Part shown: one piece after another, positions 9,673 through 20,400 of the stretch | Layout: each line of letters starts with the position of its first letter | Position numbering within the stretch: position 1 is the first letter of the stretch | Assembly (NCBI GenBank): GCA_025201805.1 | Contig: MU619304.1 | Location: 1 to 30,352, forward strand | Origin: Parasitella parasitica | Lineage: Eukaryota; Mucoromycota; Mucoromycetes; Mucorales; Mucoraceae | Length of the DNA: 30,352 nt | Reading direction: 5' to 3' | Notes under the pieces: generated by a model | What the model was told of the DNA's origin: nothing | Databases searched by the model: none | Seen by the model: only the letters and a program-made list of their open reading frames with translations | Program-made: the position numbers and the translations under genes

Positions 9673-10272
9673 ATGCCTCATGGCCTTCCAGAAAACTTTT
9701 ACTCATCAGAAAGAGATTGCAATGCTAATCTTATTCCGCTGTACTTTTCTAAATTGCCTGTGGAAAGGTGGTTAAATTGTAATGCTGTCTCCAAATTGAT
9801 TATTGAGAACGCTACGACGCCCAAGAATCAAGCAAACAAGATCCTGACTTCTTTTGTATCTGATTTGAACAAGATTAAATCTAACAAACACATTCGATAT
9901 AACTTGGCTAATTATTGCAGTGATGTCATGAACTACTACAAAGTTGCTGACAACAAGAAAGCTTTCTGCAGTTCGTATGTCGAAGAATTAGGTTTGTTCC
10001 AAGATATGAAAAGACAACATTACTTTGCCCAAAAATCCGCCAATCTGGCGACAGAGCGCGCACTTTTAGACAACATCGCAAACTTGGAGAATGATGTATG
10101 TTCTCGCGGAAGAGGCCAAATAGATGAATTCTCCTCATCGCAAAACACTATTATTAAGGAAAATAAGCAAAAATCGGTTCTAACCAGAATCTTTGAGTTC
10201 GGAGACAAGTTGCATGAGAGATACGTTCAGGATGATAATTTATCTGAACAAGAAACTGATATAATGAAGTAG
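9673..10272 (+). CDS. Lineage-specific protein of unknown function, possible N-terminal part of a split gene
   Basis: An open frame of 199 codons starting at the first in-frame ATG (9673); the frame is open slightly upstream only with non-ATG starts. No named domain is recognised. The product is mostly helical and charged, with blocks such as NQANKILTSFVSDLNKIK, DVMNYYKVADNKKAFCSS, YVEELGLFQDMKRQHYF and NLATERALLDNIANLEND. These resemble, from memory, the N-terminal region of large uncharacterised proteins that are multicopy in Mucoromycota. A GTATGT sequence near 10095 could serve as a donor, and the stop at 10270 is followed by a pyrimidine-rich stretch, so either a complete small gene or the first exon of a larger one fits. 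Codon usage appears normal and there are no internal stops, in contrast to the transposase downstream. Confidence 0.55.
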   Translation: MPHGLPENFYSSERDCNANLIPLYFSKLPVERWLNCNAVSKLIIENATTPKNQANKILTSFVSDLNKIKSNKHIRYNLANYCSDVMNYYKVADNKKAFCSSYVEELGLFQDMKRQHYFAQKSANLATERALLDNIANLENDVCSRGRGQIDEFSSSQNTIIKENKQKSVLTRIFEFGDKLHERYVQDDNLSEQETDIMK

Positions 10273-11020
10273 TTTGGCCATTGGGGAAGATCAAATGCCA
10301 TACAATTCTGTTTGCCATTTTAGTTTTCTTGTTTCTAAAATAGTTTTTTCTCATCTCACTAACTTCTTTATTGTTCTTATCATTATTACTTACATCTATA
10401 ACATTATATTTTATCTCAATTGCACCCGCCTCTTCGATAGGAACTCACATCCTATAGTACGCGGCTCAATCAATAAACACAATTTAAAAAAAAGATTTAA
10501 TGAAGTAACCTTTTTTTTTTTTTTTTTTTTTATCAAACCAACTTTTTTTTTACATAGGATTTGCTTATCATCTATACTTGATTTATTAGACTTGAATCGA
10601 TATGGACAAATACAATCTATTTTTAAAGACGACTATCAAAAGATTATCAGCAAGTACAGCAACATGTTCCCTCTAAAAACAGCACAGCCTTATTCCCTCC
10701 TAAAACAAGCTGCATTTACAATAAATAATTGATGACATCTTTAAACTTTGATGGCAATGCCATCAAAGTTCGTACGCAATACAAGTTTATTTCGTTGCCT
10801 TAGAGGCAGGATTTCCGCGTCCCCACCAACCACGCACCCTTCGCCGGCTAATTTTGTATTTAAGTCGATATTGACCATTTTCAATTCTTGGTTTAGATTA
10901 CCTCCAAAAAAGATCAATTGTACTTGAAAAAGAAATTCAATAATAAACATTAAAGCTGGTGCTTCATTGTTTAAGTTTACCAAAGATTTGATACCTTTTA
11001 TTTACTTTATTAATTTACAA
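10273..11020. other. Spacer with coding-looking fragment and a 27-bp palindrome
   Basis: A T-rich stretch (10275-10440), a T20 run (about 10511-10530) and a strong acceptor-like site (T-run then ACATAG, about 10550-10558). After it a plus frame reads SSILDLLDLNRYGQIQSIF and continues to a TGA-proximal stop at 10732; it may be a middle exon of the lineage-specific protein. A perfect inverted repeat follows at 10744-10770. On the minus strand, 10741-10951 is open for about 69 codons (NIDLNTKLAGEGCVVGGDA), of uncertain meaning. Confidence 0.4.
10744..10770. repeat. Perfect inverted repeat, 13-bp arms with a 1-nt centre
   Basis: AACTTTGATGGCA, one A, then TGCCATCAAAGTT. It sits between the coding-looking fragment ending at 10732 and the MULE start codon at 11021. 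It could be a hairpin, a dimeric binding site or the scar of an insertion end. Confidence 0.95.
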
Positions 11021-13139
11021 ATGACTTCACATCAATATCGCCCAATTCCTTCTGAGCTTACCGTTCCTGAATCAGAATGGGAGACGACATTGGAAAATAA
11101 TGTTTCACTGTACGGCGTGAAATGGATTAAAAAAATATCAAGGCTAGACAAACTGTAATTGCCAATGACGAAAGACCTGACAAAAAAAGAAAGGTAGTTA
11201 ATCTCTATTTCTGGCATGCTACCTTTGAATGCCATTGAGCTGGAGAAAAGCGTAATAAGATGGCCAAAGGATCAATCACCAAAGGGAGTGCATCAGGTGT
11301 TGTTCGTGATCTCCAAAAGCCAAGCAAAAATATTAATTGTAGTGCTAAACTCAAAGTAATCTGTTACAAAAACAATCCTGGTTATGCAACCTTCATTTAT
11401 ACTGGAGAACATAATCAAGATGTTGGAGGGTTGAATGATTTACAACATTTGCCATTATCGAAAGAAGCAAGAGAACTAATTGAGCAACGATTAAAGGAGG
11501 GCCTTTAGCAAAAGGCAAACAAGAATTGCCATCCAGACGAATTATAACAAGTTCATTATAGAGAATCAAGTGCTGGCTGGCCTTGATAATTCGACTTCTT
11601 CCCTGATTCATCGAGATCAAATGGTTCATGCAGATGAGATTTACAACATCTACAAAAAAATCCAAGAAAAATTTTATTTGAAAGCAAGAGACCAGAAAGA
11701 GTCCGTAAAACTTTGGCTACAAGAATCATCTTCACAAAAAGGATACGTTACCTTTCTGGGCACTGATTTCAACTCTAATTACACCTTTGGCTTTGCATCT
11801 TCATGGCAAAAAGCATTATTGTCCACATCAATACCACTTTGCTTAGATGCAACCCACTGCGTTACAAGTATCAGCCAAGGTATCTTGTATAGTATTGTGA
11901 TTAAGCATCCGTATACGGGTACAGGATGTCCTGATGCGTATATGTACACAACTGATCACTCTATGCAACCAGTAGCAGCCTTTTTACGTTTTGTAAAAGA
12001 GCAAATTGCCGTGCCAAACTTACAAAACATTACAATAGATGTCAGTGCTACTGAGCATGGTGCCGTTAACGAAGTATTTTCTGGAGTTAGCGTCCAATGG
12101 TGCTTGTTTCACGCCGCAAGAGCTTGGATGGCAAAGATACGAGACACCGTTAAGCTGGGTAGCACGGCTCAGAATCAACAAGTTCACAGGGCAATGATTG
12201 CACAGTTGGAGAGTATGATGTGGGAAAAGAGTCCGGATGCATTTGTCTTCAAATGACAAATTTTCTCGAAGTGTTCCATCAATACACAGAATTCTTGATT
12301 TACATGGACACATACTACTTTGCACAAGGGAAGTATCAGCACTGGTGTGCTGCATATCAGCCGCAAATGTTTACAAATATGGAGACCAATAACTCCGTTG
12401 AAAGTTGGCATAACCAACTAAAAACCTTATACCTTGGAAGAAAACGTAACAGACGTATTGACCGCTTGATTTACATCCTTGTCAATGATATTGAACCGGA
12501 TTTTATCCAGAATACTGATAGAATTCGCTTAAATATAGGAAGGATGGGACTGCAAGAAAGATTACGCCGACAAAGAGAAATGGCGGCTGAAGCAATCAGT
12601 GTCGCGATTCTTGAGTTTATGGTTGTAGAGTTGCTCAACGACAGCGAAACTCTCAAATTTGCTATCCAGTCTTTCACAACAGAATATGTTCACTATAAAA
12701 TCATTGTCCAAAATGAAGAAATGCGATCAAGCGCTTGTCTAGACTTTTAATGGAACCAAACAGCTTGCAAGCATATGTATTTGTTAAAACGTTGGCGTAG
12801 AGACCTCATGGTTTATGAATGTAATATTCTACAGTCAAAACCCAAAGATTAGCGAGCTAATGTGTTCTAATAGTACCAAACCTTATACCCACTGTGCAAA
12901 GAACACCAGGAGATACCACTGTTATCAATCCTTTGCCTCCCCAAACTGCTGATAACAGAATAGATGGCTGTATAGCCAACATCTCACCTTTTATAAATAC
13001 TTTGAAATTTGACAACAACATAAACTTGAATGACGATCAAATCCGGCAATTAGAAACAGCGACAAATATGTTAAGAGGCGTACCTCCTACCATTACTGAT
13101 ACAGCTACAAACAGTAATCTTACCACCCAACGAAGATAA
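11021..13139 (+). pseudogene. Decayed Mutator-like (MULE) transposase with FLYWCH/FAR1-like N-terminus and SWIM remnant
   Basis: The reading starts at MTSHQYRPIPSELTVPESEW and moves between frames. Lesions visible: frameshift near 11155, in-frame TGA at 11236, TAG at 11506 with a frameshift, frameshift near 12245, TAA at 12748, a further stop near 12850 and a frame change near 12865. Domains in order: a zinc-type DNA-binding block (NLYFWHATFECH, about 11200-11235), the MULE DDE core with first Asp in LCLDATHCV, second Asp in ITIDVSATEHGAV and the Cys/His block VQWCLFHAARAW, the Glu-containing block NNSVESWHNQLK, and a SWIM zinc finger near 12735-12790. The SWIM block is broken twice: a stop codon lies inside it and the first Cys of CxC is Ser (SAC instead of CxC). 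A C-terminal open tail (12863-13139) follows. No convincing terminal inverted repeats or target duplication were found. Confidence 0.88.
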
Positions 13140-13219
13140 GCTATTAAATAAAAATAGAATATAGTTGTTGTAAAAGATAAACGTCTTCCATTGACGAATT
13201 CAAGCTCGTCTTATTTTAG

Positions 13220-14313
13220 GAGGAAATAAGGAATTCGTAAAAACATACACACTTGACAAGAAAATAGATGCACACTTCCTTGTAGTGGCAGCAAAATGTA
13301 AAGCAAACAGCAACTCATCCGATGCAAGACAGTATCTTCAAAAAATTATTGGCTGTAGAAAGGAATTAAAAGTAATCGAGCAAGTCCTGGATATATTAGA
13401 CGAAGAAAAATTCTTATTCCAAAACATTTCCAGAACCTACTTGATAACGGAACAAGACATTGTGAGCAAGGTATGGGCACCATTGTTGAAGAAGACCCTC
13501 TCTGTAGGAGGCGACCTGGTAAGAACAAAACTCGGCAAATCTATCTCTCAATACTCTCAAGCCGAAAAGCAATTTCAATATGTCAGCATGAAGCATAGAA
13601 AGGCATTTAAAGTTGAAATCCGGTTTCTCTATGACTTGAATGGAAATGAATATAATGTCGGTGCTGGGGAAGCCGCAAAAGGAGCTATTGATGAAGCAAA
13701 TATTTTAAGTGATAAATCCAAACTTCTTCGAGAAGGAAAAGATGTTTTGGACCGCATATTAAACACAGTGATCCCTGAGGATGATGCCAAGAATGCGATA
13801 GGACACACAATTCAAATTAAAGGACTGTGTGCTCAAGTAATCTCTGTCTATTTGAACCCCACTGGACTCTATATTGCAAAACCATTATTCAAGATATATT
13901 TCCCTGCATCATTGTTGGATTTAGGTGATTTCCGTGAAGGCTTGAAAGACATTTTCCATTTTGCGCACTTATTAGAAGACAATGCCAAGTTATATGAATC
14001 AGCAACGAACTGTAGAAAAAGAAGATTATCCTACATTGGTAGTGATTACAGTACCAGAGAGTCAAAGCAACTGGGACATTCACTGCTTTCGTCAATGAAA
14101 CCAACATACTACACCCCTTCGAATGGCAACCGTACTTATTCCGTATTCAATCATTCAAATACTCAACGATCAATGAATACCCCTTCACCCGAGCCTACTG
14201 TAGAAGAAAATAAACTCGAAGCTGATGAAAATGGCTGGGTGTTACTGCAAGATGGAAAATGGTTTCATCATGAAGCTATGATTACTTTGGATACCAGCCC
14301 TTATGAGGAATAA
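13220..14313 (+). CDS. Lineage-specific protein, C-terminal portion of a split gene; no start codon seen
   Basis: The frame is open from just after a TGA near 13190 to the stop at 14311-14313, but the first in-frame ATG falls about 300 bp inside (in QYVSMKHRK). An acceptor-like TTATTTTAG at 13211-13219 suggests that this is a 3' exon. The roughly 364 residues contain LITEQDIVSKVWAPLLKK, FKVEIRFLYDLNGNEYNVG, GEAAKG, SKLLREGKDVLDRIL, HTIQIKGLCAQVISVYLN and PTGLYIAKPLFKIYFP, then a Ser/Asn-rich tail ending NGWVLLQDGKWFHHEAM. From memory this matches the C-terminal region of uncharacterised multicopy Mucoromycota proteins. The order Asp - about 11 residues - Glu-x-x-Lys (YD...GEAAK) is reminiscent of PD-(D/E)XK nuclease folds, but that is speculation. 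It directly follows the MULE. Confidence 0.55.
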
Positions 14314-15465
14314 GATGAAATGGCACGCTATTTGGCAATTATGGTCAAAGTTGGAATAGAAAATATATATTTAGTCGTATATAAATGTTATTTCATGTTT
14401 ATCATAAAAAAAAAAAAAAAAAGACCCCTTTTTTTCCACTTTTGGTAATAATGTTGTTAAATACTGCTAATTGGCCAATTATCTACTGTTTGGGTTTTAT
14501 GATCTCCTTTAGGGCCAAATTACTTGAATTTTAATACATGATACATACAAAATAGCAATATTGTAACCAGCATACGATAAATATAACCTACGAAAAAGAG
14601 CTTGGCGAAACGAGCGACAAAAAGGATACTTTACATAATGTTAATGTGCCAATTTGGCTGGCTCATTGGCTTAACTCATTAGTCATCTACATGAAGGCGG
14701 GGAGCGACGGCCGTGCCTTGTGAAACACTTTGCCAAACAAAAGAAAACGTTGCATGAAATTAGTTACACCAGCTAAACTTATTTCTTGCTCTGAACACAA
14801 TCTGTATTTTTGGGATTTTTTTTTTAAAGAATTCGAGTACTGGTATCGATCACTATTGTATATAGCAAGCGCATGCACATGCATTTTTTTTATACATCTC
14901 TTGGTCAAACGTGATTGATAAAGTGCGTATATTTTGTATATTTGAGACACATGAGAACAAATCTTTTGGCTTTTAATAACCTATTGTGGGTGTTGTCGTA
15001 CGGTGGGTTGGCAGAAAAGATTATAAGCAATATAATAGAATAGCGCATAGTAATTGGTGCGACATGTTTAATCTTCTTGGCAAAAAAAATTGAACACATT
15101 TTGAATAGAGTAGTAAATGCAGAATGAGGAGTATTATAATTCAACAAATTCCTACCAGAAATCAGTACAAGTTTACGGACATCTCAATGCCATTGCAGAT
15201 AGGTAATCATTCATTGCGATGGTAAACTGATAATCCCAAATCCAAAAAAAAAAAAAAAAAAATCGACGTCGACACAGACTTTTGTGTTACCGTGCAAGAC
15301 ACAGAAACCCAAAAGATGGAAGAGTTGGACTAAATACACTAATCATTGCAATGTTTACCACGATGAAAATCTGATAAGGCCAAGAAAATAAAAACCTTTT
15401 ATTGACCACAGCAGCACAAGATATATAGCCAGGGACATGTATATGGCAGTTAATGGTTGATGGAA
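14314..15465. other. Intergenic region
   Basis: About 1.15 kb between convergent genes. It has a 3'-UTR-like stretch, an A17 run at 14406-14422, another A-run near 15243-15262, and several TTGGC/GCCAA repeats near 14648-14672. Open frames on both strands (for example 14687-14950, 14730-14918) show no domain. No gene supported. Confidence 0.45.
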
Positions 15466-16534
15466 CTACTGTGGCCATCTGGGTCCCAGCCATCCTAGTT
15501 TTCCGAACGTGTTCCATAATACACTCGTCTTGTTTACGTCTATACAACAGGCTTTTTGAGCTTCAGATTTTCGAAATAGAGTGCCAGACTCACTTGCTTC
15601 TTTAGCAGCTAGTATGAGAGCCCATTTGCATTTCAAATACTGCTCTGGCGTAAGGCGAAGTGTCGCTGCAATTGCAGCTTCACCTGGATGTAATTTAACA
15701 AAGTAAGGCATAGTTTTGATTTTAAGTGGAGGCCCTAGGTAGCAGAACGGTGGAAAAAAAAAAAAAAAGAATCAGATAAATTGCCATCGTTACTGTTGAA
15801 TCTATCGTACCTTTCCATGAAATTCGAATAGTTGGCTTGCGATTAAAGGCTTCAAGGCTCGGGATCCATTCTTCTGACCCAAGGAATAGGGTTGCCTGAT
15901 CACAATCTGCACTTAAATTGTCGTAAGTGTATGCTGCACTTGTACCGGATTTCTTTATGATTTCAACCTGTTCTGTCAGGGCATTGGGCGATGGCTGTAA
16001 CGAGGGTGGCATTATTGATGATGGCGGTAATGGGCTGCTATTTTTATGCCTTTTCTCCTTTTCCTGCTCTTCTTCTGATTCTAGTTCTTCTACGTGGGTG
16101 ATACAGTCATTTCCTCGCTTTCTTTTCCTCTGCTCGCTAGATTTTGCTGCTGTAGCTGCATTGTTTTCATGATATGGTACGGTGTTTAGCATCTTTGTCA
16201 GCAGATCAAACGGCATTAGGAATGTGCCTTTGGTAGTTGATGGAGGAGATCGACTTGGGTTTGCTTGCTTTCTTTTGGTTTGGGATAGAGTACCTGAATG
16301 ACTACTACTACAAAATGAATCGAACGAAGATTCCCGCTGGCAACGGCGATATCGACCGGTATCAGAAAGAGACGAAATTGAGCATGCAGGTGGAGATGGA
16401 GGCAATGTTGCTGCATTGTAATGATCCATCAACGTCAATTTCACAAAACAAGATTCTGCATGTTGTGTAGGGGTCATTGGAGGCGAGAGGAATCTCCTGT
16501 TGTAGTGGTGGGTTCTTTTAGTAAAAAACTTCAT
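15466..16534 (-). CDS. SWIRM-domain chromatin protein, Fun19/Laf type
   Basis: The SWIRM domain is a helical module of histone-modifying and chromatin-remodelling complexes; in fission yeast the related Laf proteins associate with the Rpd3L-type deacetylase complex. Exon 1 15811-16534 and exon 2 15466-15734 join across a 76-bp intron (15735-15810) that has a T-rich polypyrimidine tract and a CTAG acceptor; phases match and give 330 residues. Residues 1-235 are low-complexity, with Ser/Pro stretches, a basic run (EQRKRKRGN) and an acidic-basic run (EELESEEEQEKEKRHK). The C-terminal 90 residues form the SWIRM fold: TIRISWKG, LHPGEAAIAATLRLTPEQYL, KCKWALILAAKEA, FRKSEAQKACCIDVNKTS, LWNTFGKLGWL. 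The intron lies just before the core helices. The next gene upstream on the strand is the Bem2-like gene, 902 bp away. Confidence 0.9.
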
Positions 16535-17436
16535 GGCTGGCTAGAATTTAAAGAGAAAGAAGAGAAAATAATACACTCGAGAGGTTTTTATACTCATTCA
16601 AAACCAACAGGCAATATTTCAAGCGTAGAAAAGATTGATGCGATCGCCTACTGTTTTTTATCAGGTTCCAGATCAAATGATGCAAAAACTAGATTCCATT
16701 AATGATATGATGGCACCGTGTATTCCTAAAAAACAATCTTTGCCAAGAGGGGTATTTACTTTGAGAAATTTTGACTGACCATGTTAGGTATTAGTGCACG
16801 ACGCTAAATCCACGGCTCATTAGCTCCGAGTTCTCTCTGTTCTGGCACAATTCTGCTTTTTTTTTATGCGGATAAAACACCTATGCCAAGCAATTCTGAT
16901 ATTTTTCTTTTGTTGCTCATAAATTAAAAAAATCATTAGAACATATAGTTTGGCACATCACAGTCTTAAAGTGGGTCCAGAGCATAAATTATGCGATCAA
17001 GACATCCTCCCAAATTTTCTTGAGTCTCAACAAAAAGCAAAATGAGGATGAACGACAAAGTACTTTTTTTTTCTCTTTTATGTAAAAGAGACTCTTCAAG
17101 CCTATGCTACTCTTCACCTCATGAGCCTTTTAATCAAGTTTAGGGGAGGGGGAAGGTCGAAAAATGAATTTTTCCTTTTTAAAAATAGTCAGAATGTTTT
17201 TTAATACATATATGAAGATCTAATCATAAGAAAGTATATAATGGAACCAGCCACGAATAATTGATGATGAATGATAAATATAGACTGTGCGTCGTATGTG
17301 CGTATAGTGTGTAGGTTTTGTTGTTGCTGTTGTGTAAAAAATAGAGAGATATACGTAGGATATATATATGATAATAATAAGAAAAAAATAAAAAAATAGG
17401 GAGGAATGGTGATAGTGATGTACAGAATACGGAAAT
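16535..17436. other. Intergenic region with a short perfect hairpin
   Basis: Contains the SWIRM-gene promoter and the 3' end of the Bem2-like gene. Features seen: a perfect hairpin at 17072-17091, a G-tract at about 17142-17150 (GGGGAGGGGG), and AT-rich repeats near 17360-17400. No gene. Confidence 0.45.
17072..17091. repeat. Perfect inverted repeat, 9-bp arms with a 2-nt loop
   Basis: TCTCTTTTA, TG, TAAAAGAGA. It lies about 345 bp downstream of the Bem2-like stop codon on the minus strand, so it could be a structured 3' UTR or a chance hairpin. Confidence 0.85.
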
Positions 17437-20400
17437 CTACTCTTTTGATAGTGGTTCGGGTTCTGCTGCTACTGCTTCTTCATCCTTTTCGACTTCATCG
17501 CATTCAACATCAAACAGATAATGATAGTTAAGTATCAGATATTTTACAATGTTTTGATGATGACCCAAATTCGACATGGTGGTGGCAAACGAAGCAGGGC
17601 CAGGCGTTGGCTGTAATAATGTTGGACCAAATACAATGGCTAGATTGGTGGCGTACATATGATTTATAGCTTCGAAATCAGTAACACTAGAAAGGGAAAA
17701 GACGTGAATTCATGATTCAGATTGCAAAAAAAAAAAAAAAGAAAAATGCACTACTTACATGACAAAGTGCTCAATGAGTCTTTTGAGTAATAGATAGTTA
17801 CAATAGGGCAATTTTTTGATGACCTTTTTGATCAAATAGACTCGTTCATCATGGTTTCCAGAAGCTACACAACCAATACGTTAAATAAACAATACATGGC
17901 ACAATCGACATTGTCTACATTACCAGAAGCTGTGATGAATTCTTCATACAGTGAATAAGTTAGCAGAGGCTCGGGAAGCTCCCGCAAGAACTGCTTGAGT
18001 GCATCTGCCACTACGTTGATATCAGCCCAGTTTGAATCGCTCAGGTCGACCTTTGCAACGTCCTTGTTGAATTCAGCTTTCAGGGCAGTGACAATAGAGC
18101 CGGTACCAGCAACACGATAGATGCCCACTTCTTCCAAACCTCTGTCTTCGATCTCTTTTATACATTTGTACACCACTGCTGGTATCTTGCCGTCGCGCAT
18201 CAGGTAATCCAAAGTGACACCATAGACAGAGGTTCTAGAAGCCGGTTCAGACCTGCCACCGAAAAGAGCCTGGCGGTGTTGTTGCTGTTGCTGGTTACTA
18301 TTGTCAATGTCCAAGGATTCGGCCGCCAACACGCTCTGTCGTTTAGCCGCACCTTCTCGAGCAGCATTGTTGATATTCTGCATCCAATCATGCATGTCTT
18401 CGCGATTCATGCCCTGGAACAAATACTGACCACCCTCTTCTGTGACTATGCGGAACACAAAGTCTCGTTTGGTATATGTGCTGGCGACCGAAGTGGTCGA
18501 GTGGATCAAGTTGATGACAGTCGAGGCCTTGGTTGTAGACAGATACTGGCTCGAGGAAGCATCCATGTTGTTGGGAGGAGAGTTGGGGAATATGTGTTGG
18601 ATAGGAGCGGCTACCAGGGACTGAGGACGGAGACCACGCAAAAAGGAGTTGATACGAGGCATAACACTGTTGTTTTGACCGTGTGCTGCAGCACCGTTTT
18701 GCTGTGAGCTGCTGGATGGCTTGTTCAAGTTGGCTTTGCGATCCTGTCTCTCGACTAATCTAGCTTGCTCCACCTGTCTCTTTTGTAGCTTGTGCTGTAA
18801 TGAAAGCCAATCTTTATCGACACGGTCTCTTTCTTTAAAATCTCTTTTCAGCTTTTCCATCTGTTCAGCTATCAGTTTGCCGAACACTAGCCCACGCGGA
18901 GGCGATCTGCTTCGTAACGCAATAGCAGCCGAGCCGCCAGACATGGTCTTTTTGTTTTCTCTAGCTGCCAGCTCTTTCAGATCCTTCCAGGTGTCTCTCG
19001 ACTGGTTAGGCGAGATCAGAAACGACATATTGATCCCCTTTGTATCGATATGTCGGCCTTGCAAGTCGATTTGCGCATTGACTACCAACTGAAGGAACTG
19101 GTGCATGTAGCGACGTTTGTCGAAATTGATCAGATTGTCCTTGTTTTCAAACGTGTCTGGAACATGGAAGCAAAGCTCTATGATGCGCTCAAAAATCCAA
19201 CCAAGACTAGGAACGACCAGTTGGCTCTGGTGGTTTTGTGAAGAGGAACCAGTTGCAATTGTCGACAGGGAATACGAGGAAGACGAAAGGGTGCGAGCAG
19301 GGTTTGAGGAAGCCATCAATGCTTGGATCTTTTGTATTTGAGAAAGCAGGTTCTCCAGGGTATCCAGATTTGCATGTCCATGCTGCATAGCAACGTCGTG
19401 CCATGCTTTTGTAAATAGACGAACTTCAGGGCTCACCAAAGCGCTAGCGATAGCGTACTCGACAAAGCCAGGCACACGGCCACCCTTGGCAGACGACTCC
19501 TTCAACTCTGGAAACAAGGCCAATTTCTCGCTACAAGTCTTACTGAGCATGACAATTTGGATGAATTTCTCGATACGCAAGACGCGGATTTTGGGGTCAA
19601 TATTGAACGCAGCGATGTCGTTGATAACCCAACTACGAATAACAAAGTGCAAGCAGTACAGGTACTGGATAGATCCAGGGAATGCCAGCAAGAGGTCATC
19701 GTCTGCGAAGGCAGAAGGAGACACCACAGATCGTCGTGCACCTTCGATTGCAGAAAAGATGTCGGAAATGACGACTTCGTCAGACATGACATGATAGCTG
19801 GGCAGATGCGATGAAGGGGCATCCAAGACATGAGCCAGTGCAGCTGGCATACGAGACGTACGAGAGGATTTACGCGCAGGTAGCCAGGCATAGATATCGG
19901 CTGATTGCGCCTCAAAGACGTCAAAAGTCTGGATCCAATCTTGCATAGTGACAGCGCTGAAAAGCTGACTGACAGCATTATCCACCTGCTCCAAAAGCGC
20001 TTCTGGGGCAAATCGATCAACCAGACTCTTGGCCTCGAAATCACGGACACGGGTAGAGATTGACAAAGGAACCGCCTTGTTTGTAGCCAGCTGAAGGGTA
20101 GTGTGGTAGCGTGTAATACCGTTGGTTAGGTGCTTGTACAAGTCTTCAGCACCACGCGAGTTTTCTGGGTCAAATTCAATTGCTTTCAAATCGTAGCAAG
20201 GAGACATGCCCTTGCGGATGAATTGGTCTCCGAGCTGTCTGAGACGCACTGCGATCAAAGCTGCAATTTCGAATGCTTCAGCGTGGTTGGTTTTGACGTC
20301 TTCAGACACGTCTTCCTTGTTGTAATCTTGCAAAGGCACGCGCCATTCGTCTAAAGCAGTTCTGGCATTCTTCAAAAAGTTGGCAATGTACCGAGTTGCT

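Noticed and set aside
10744-14352. Inverted pair AACTTTGA.../...TCAAAGTT as terminal repeats of a MULE
   Set aside because: Only 8 bp match exactly and the flanking 9 bases on the two sides differ, so there is no target-site duplication. Kept only as a lead under the palindrome finding.
14687-14950. Frames on both strands between the orphan frame and the SWIRM gene
   Set aside because: They overlap each other, run through homopolymers and show no domain.
19486-20050. Long frames on both strands inside the Bem2-like gene
   Set aside because: Shadows of the 4.9 kb coding exon in other frames.
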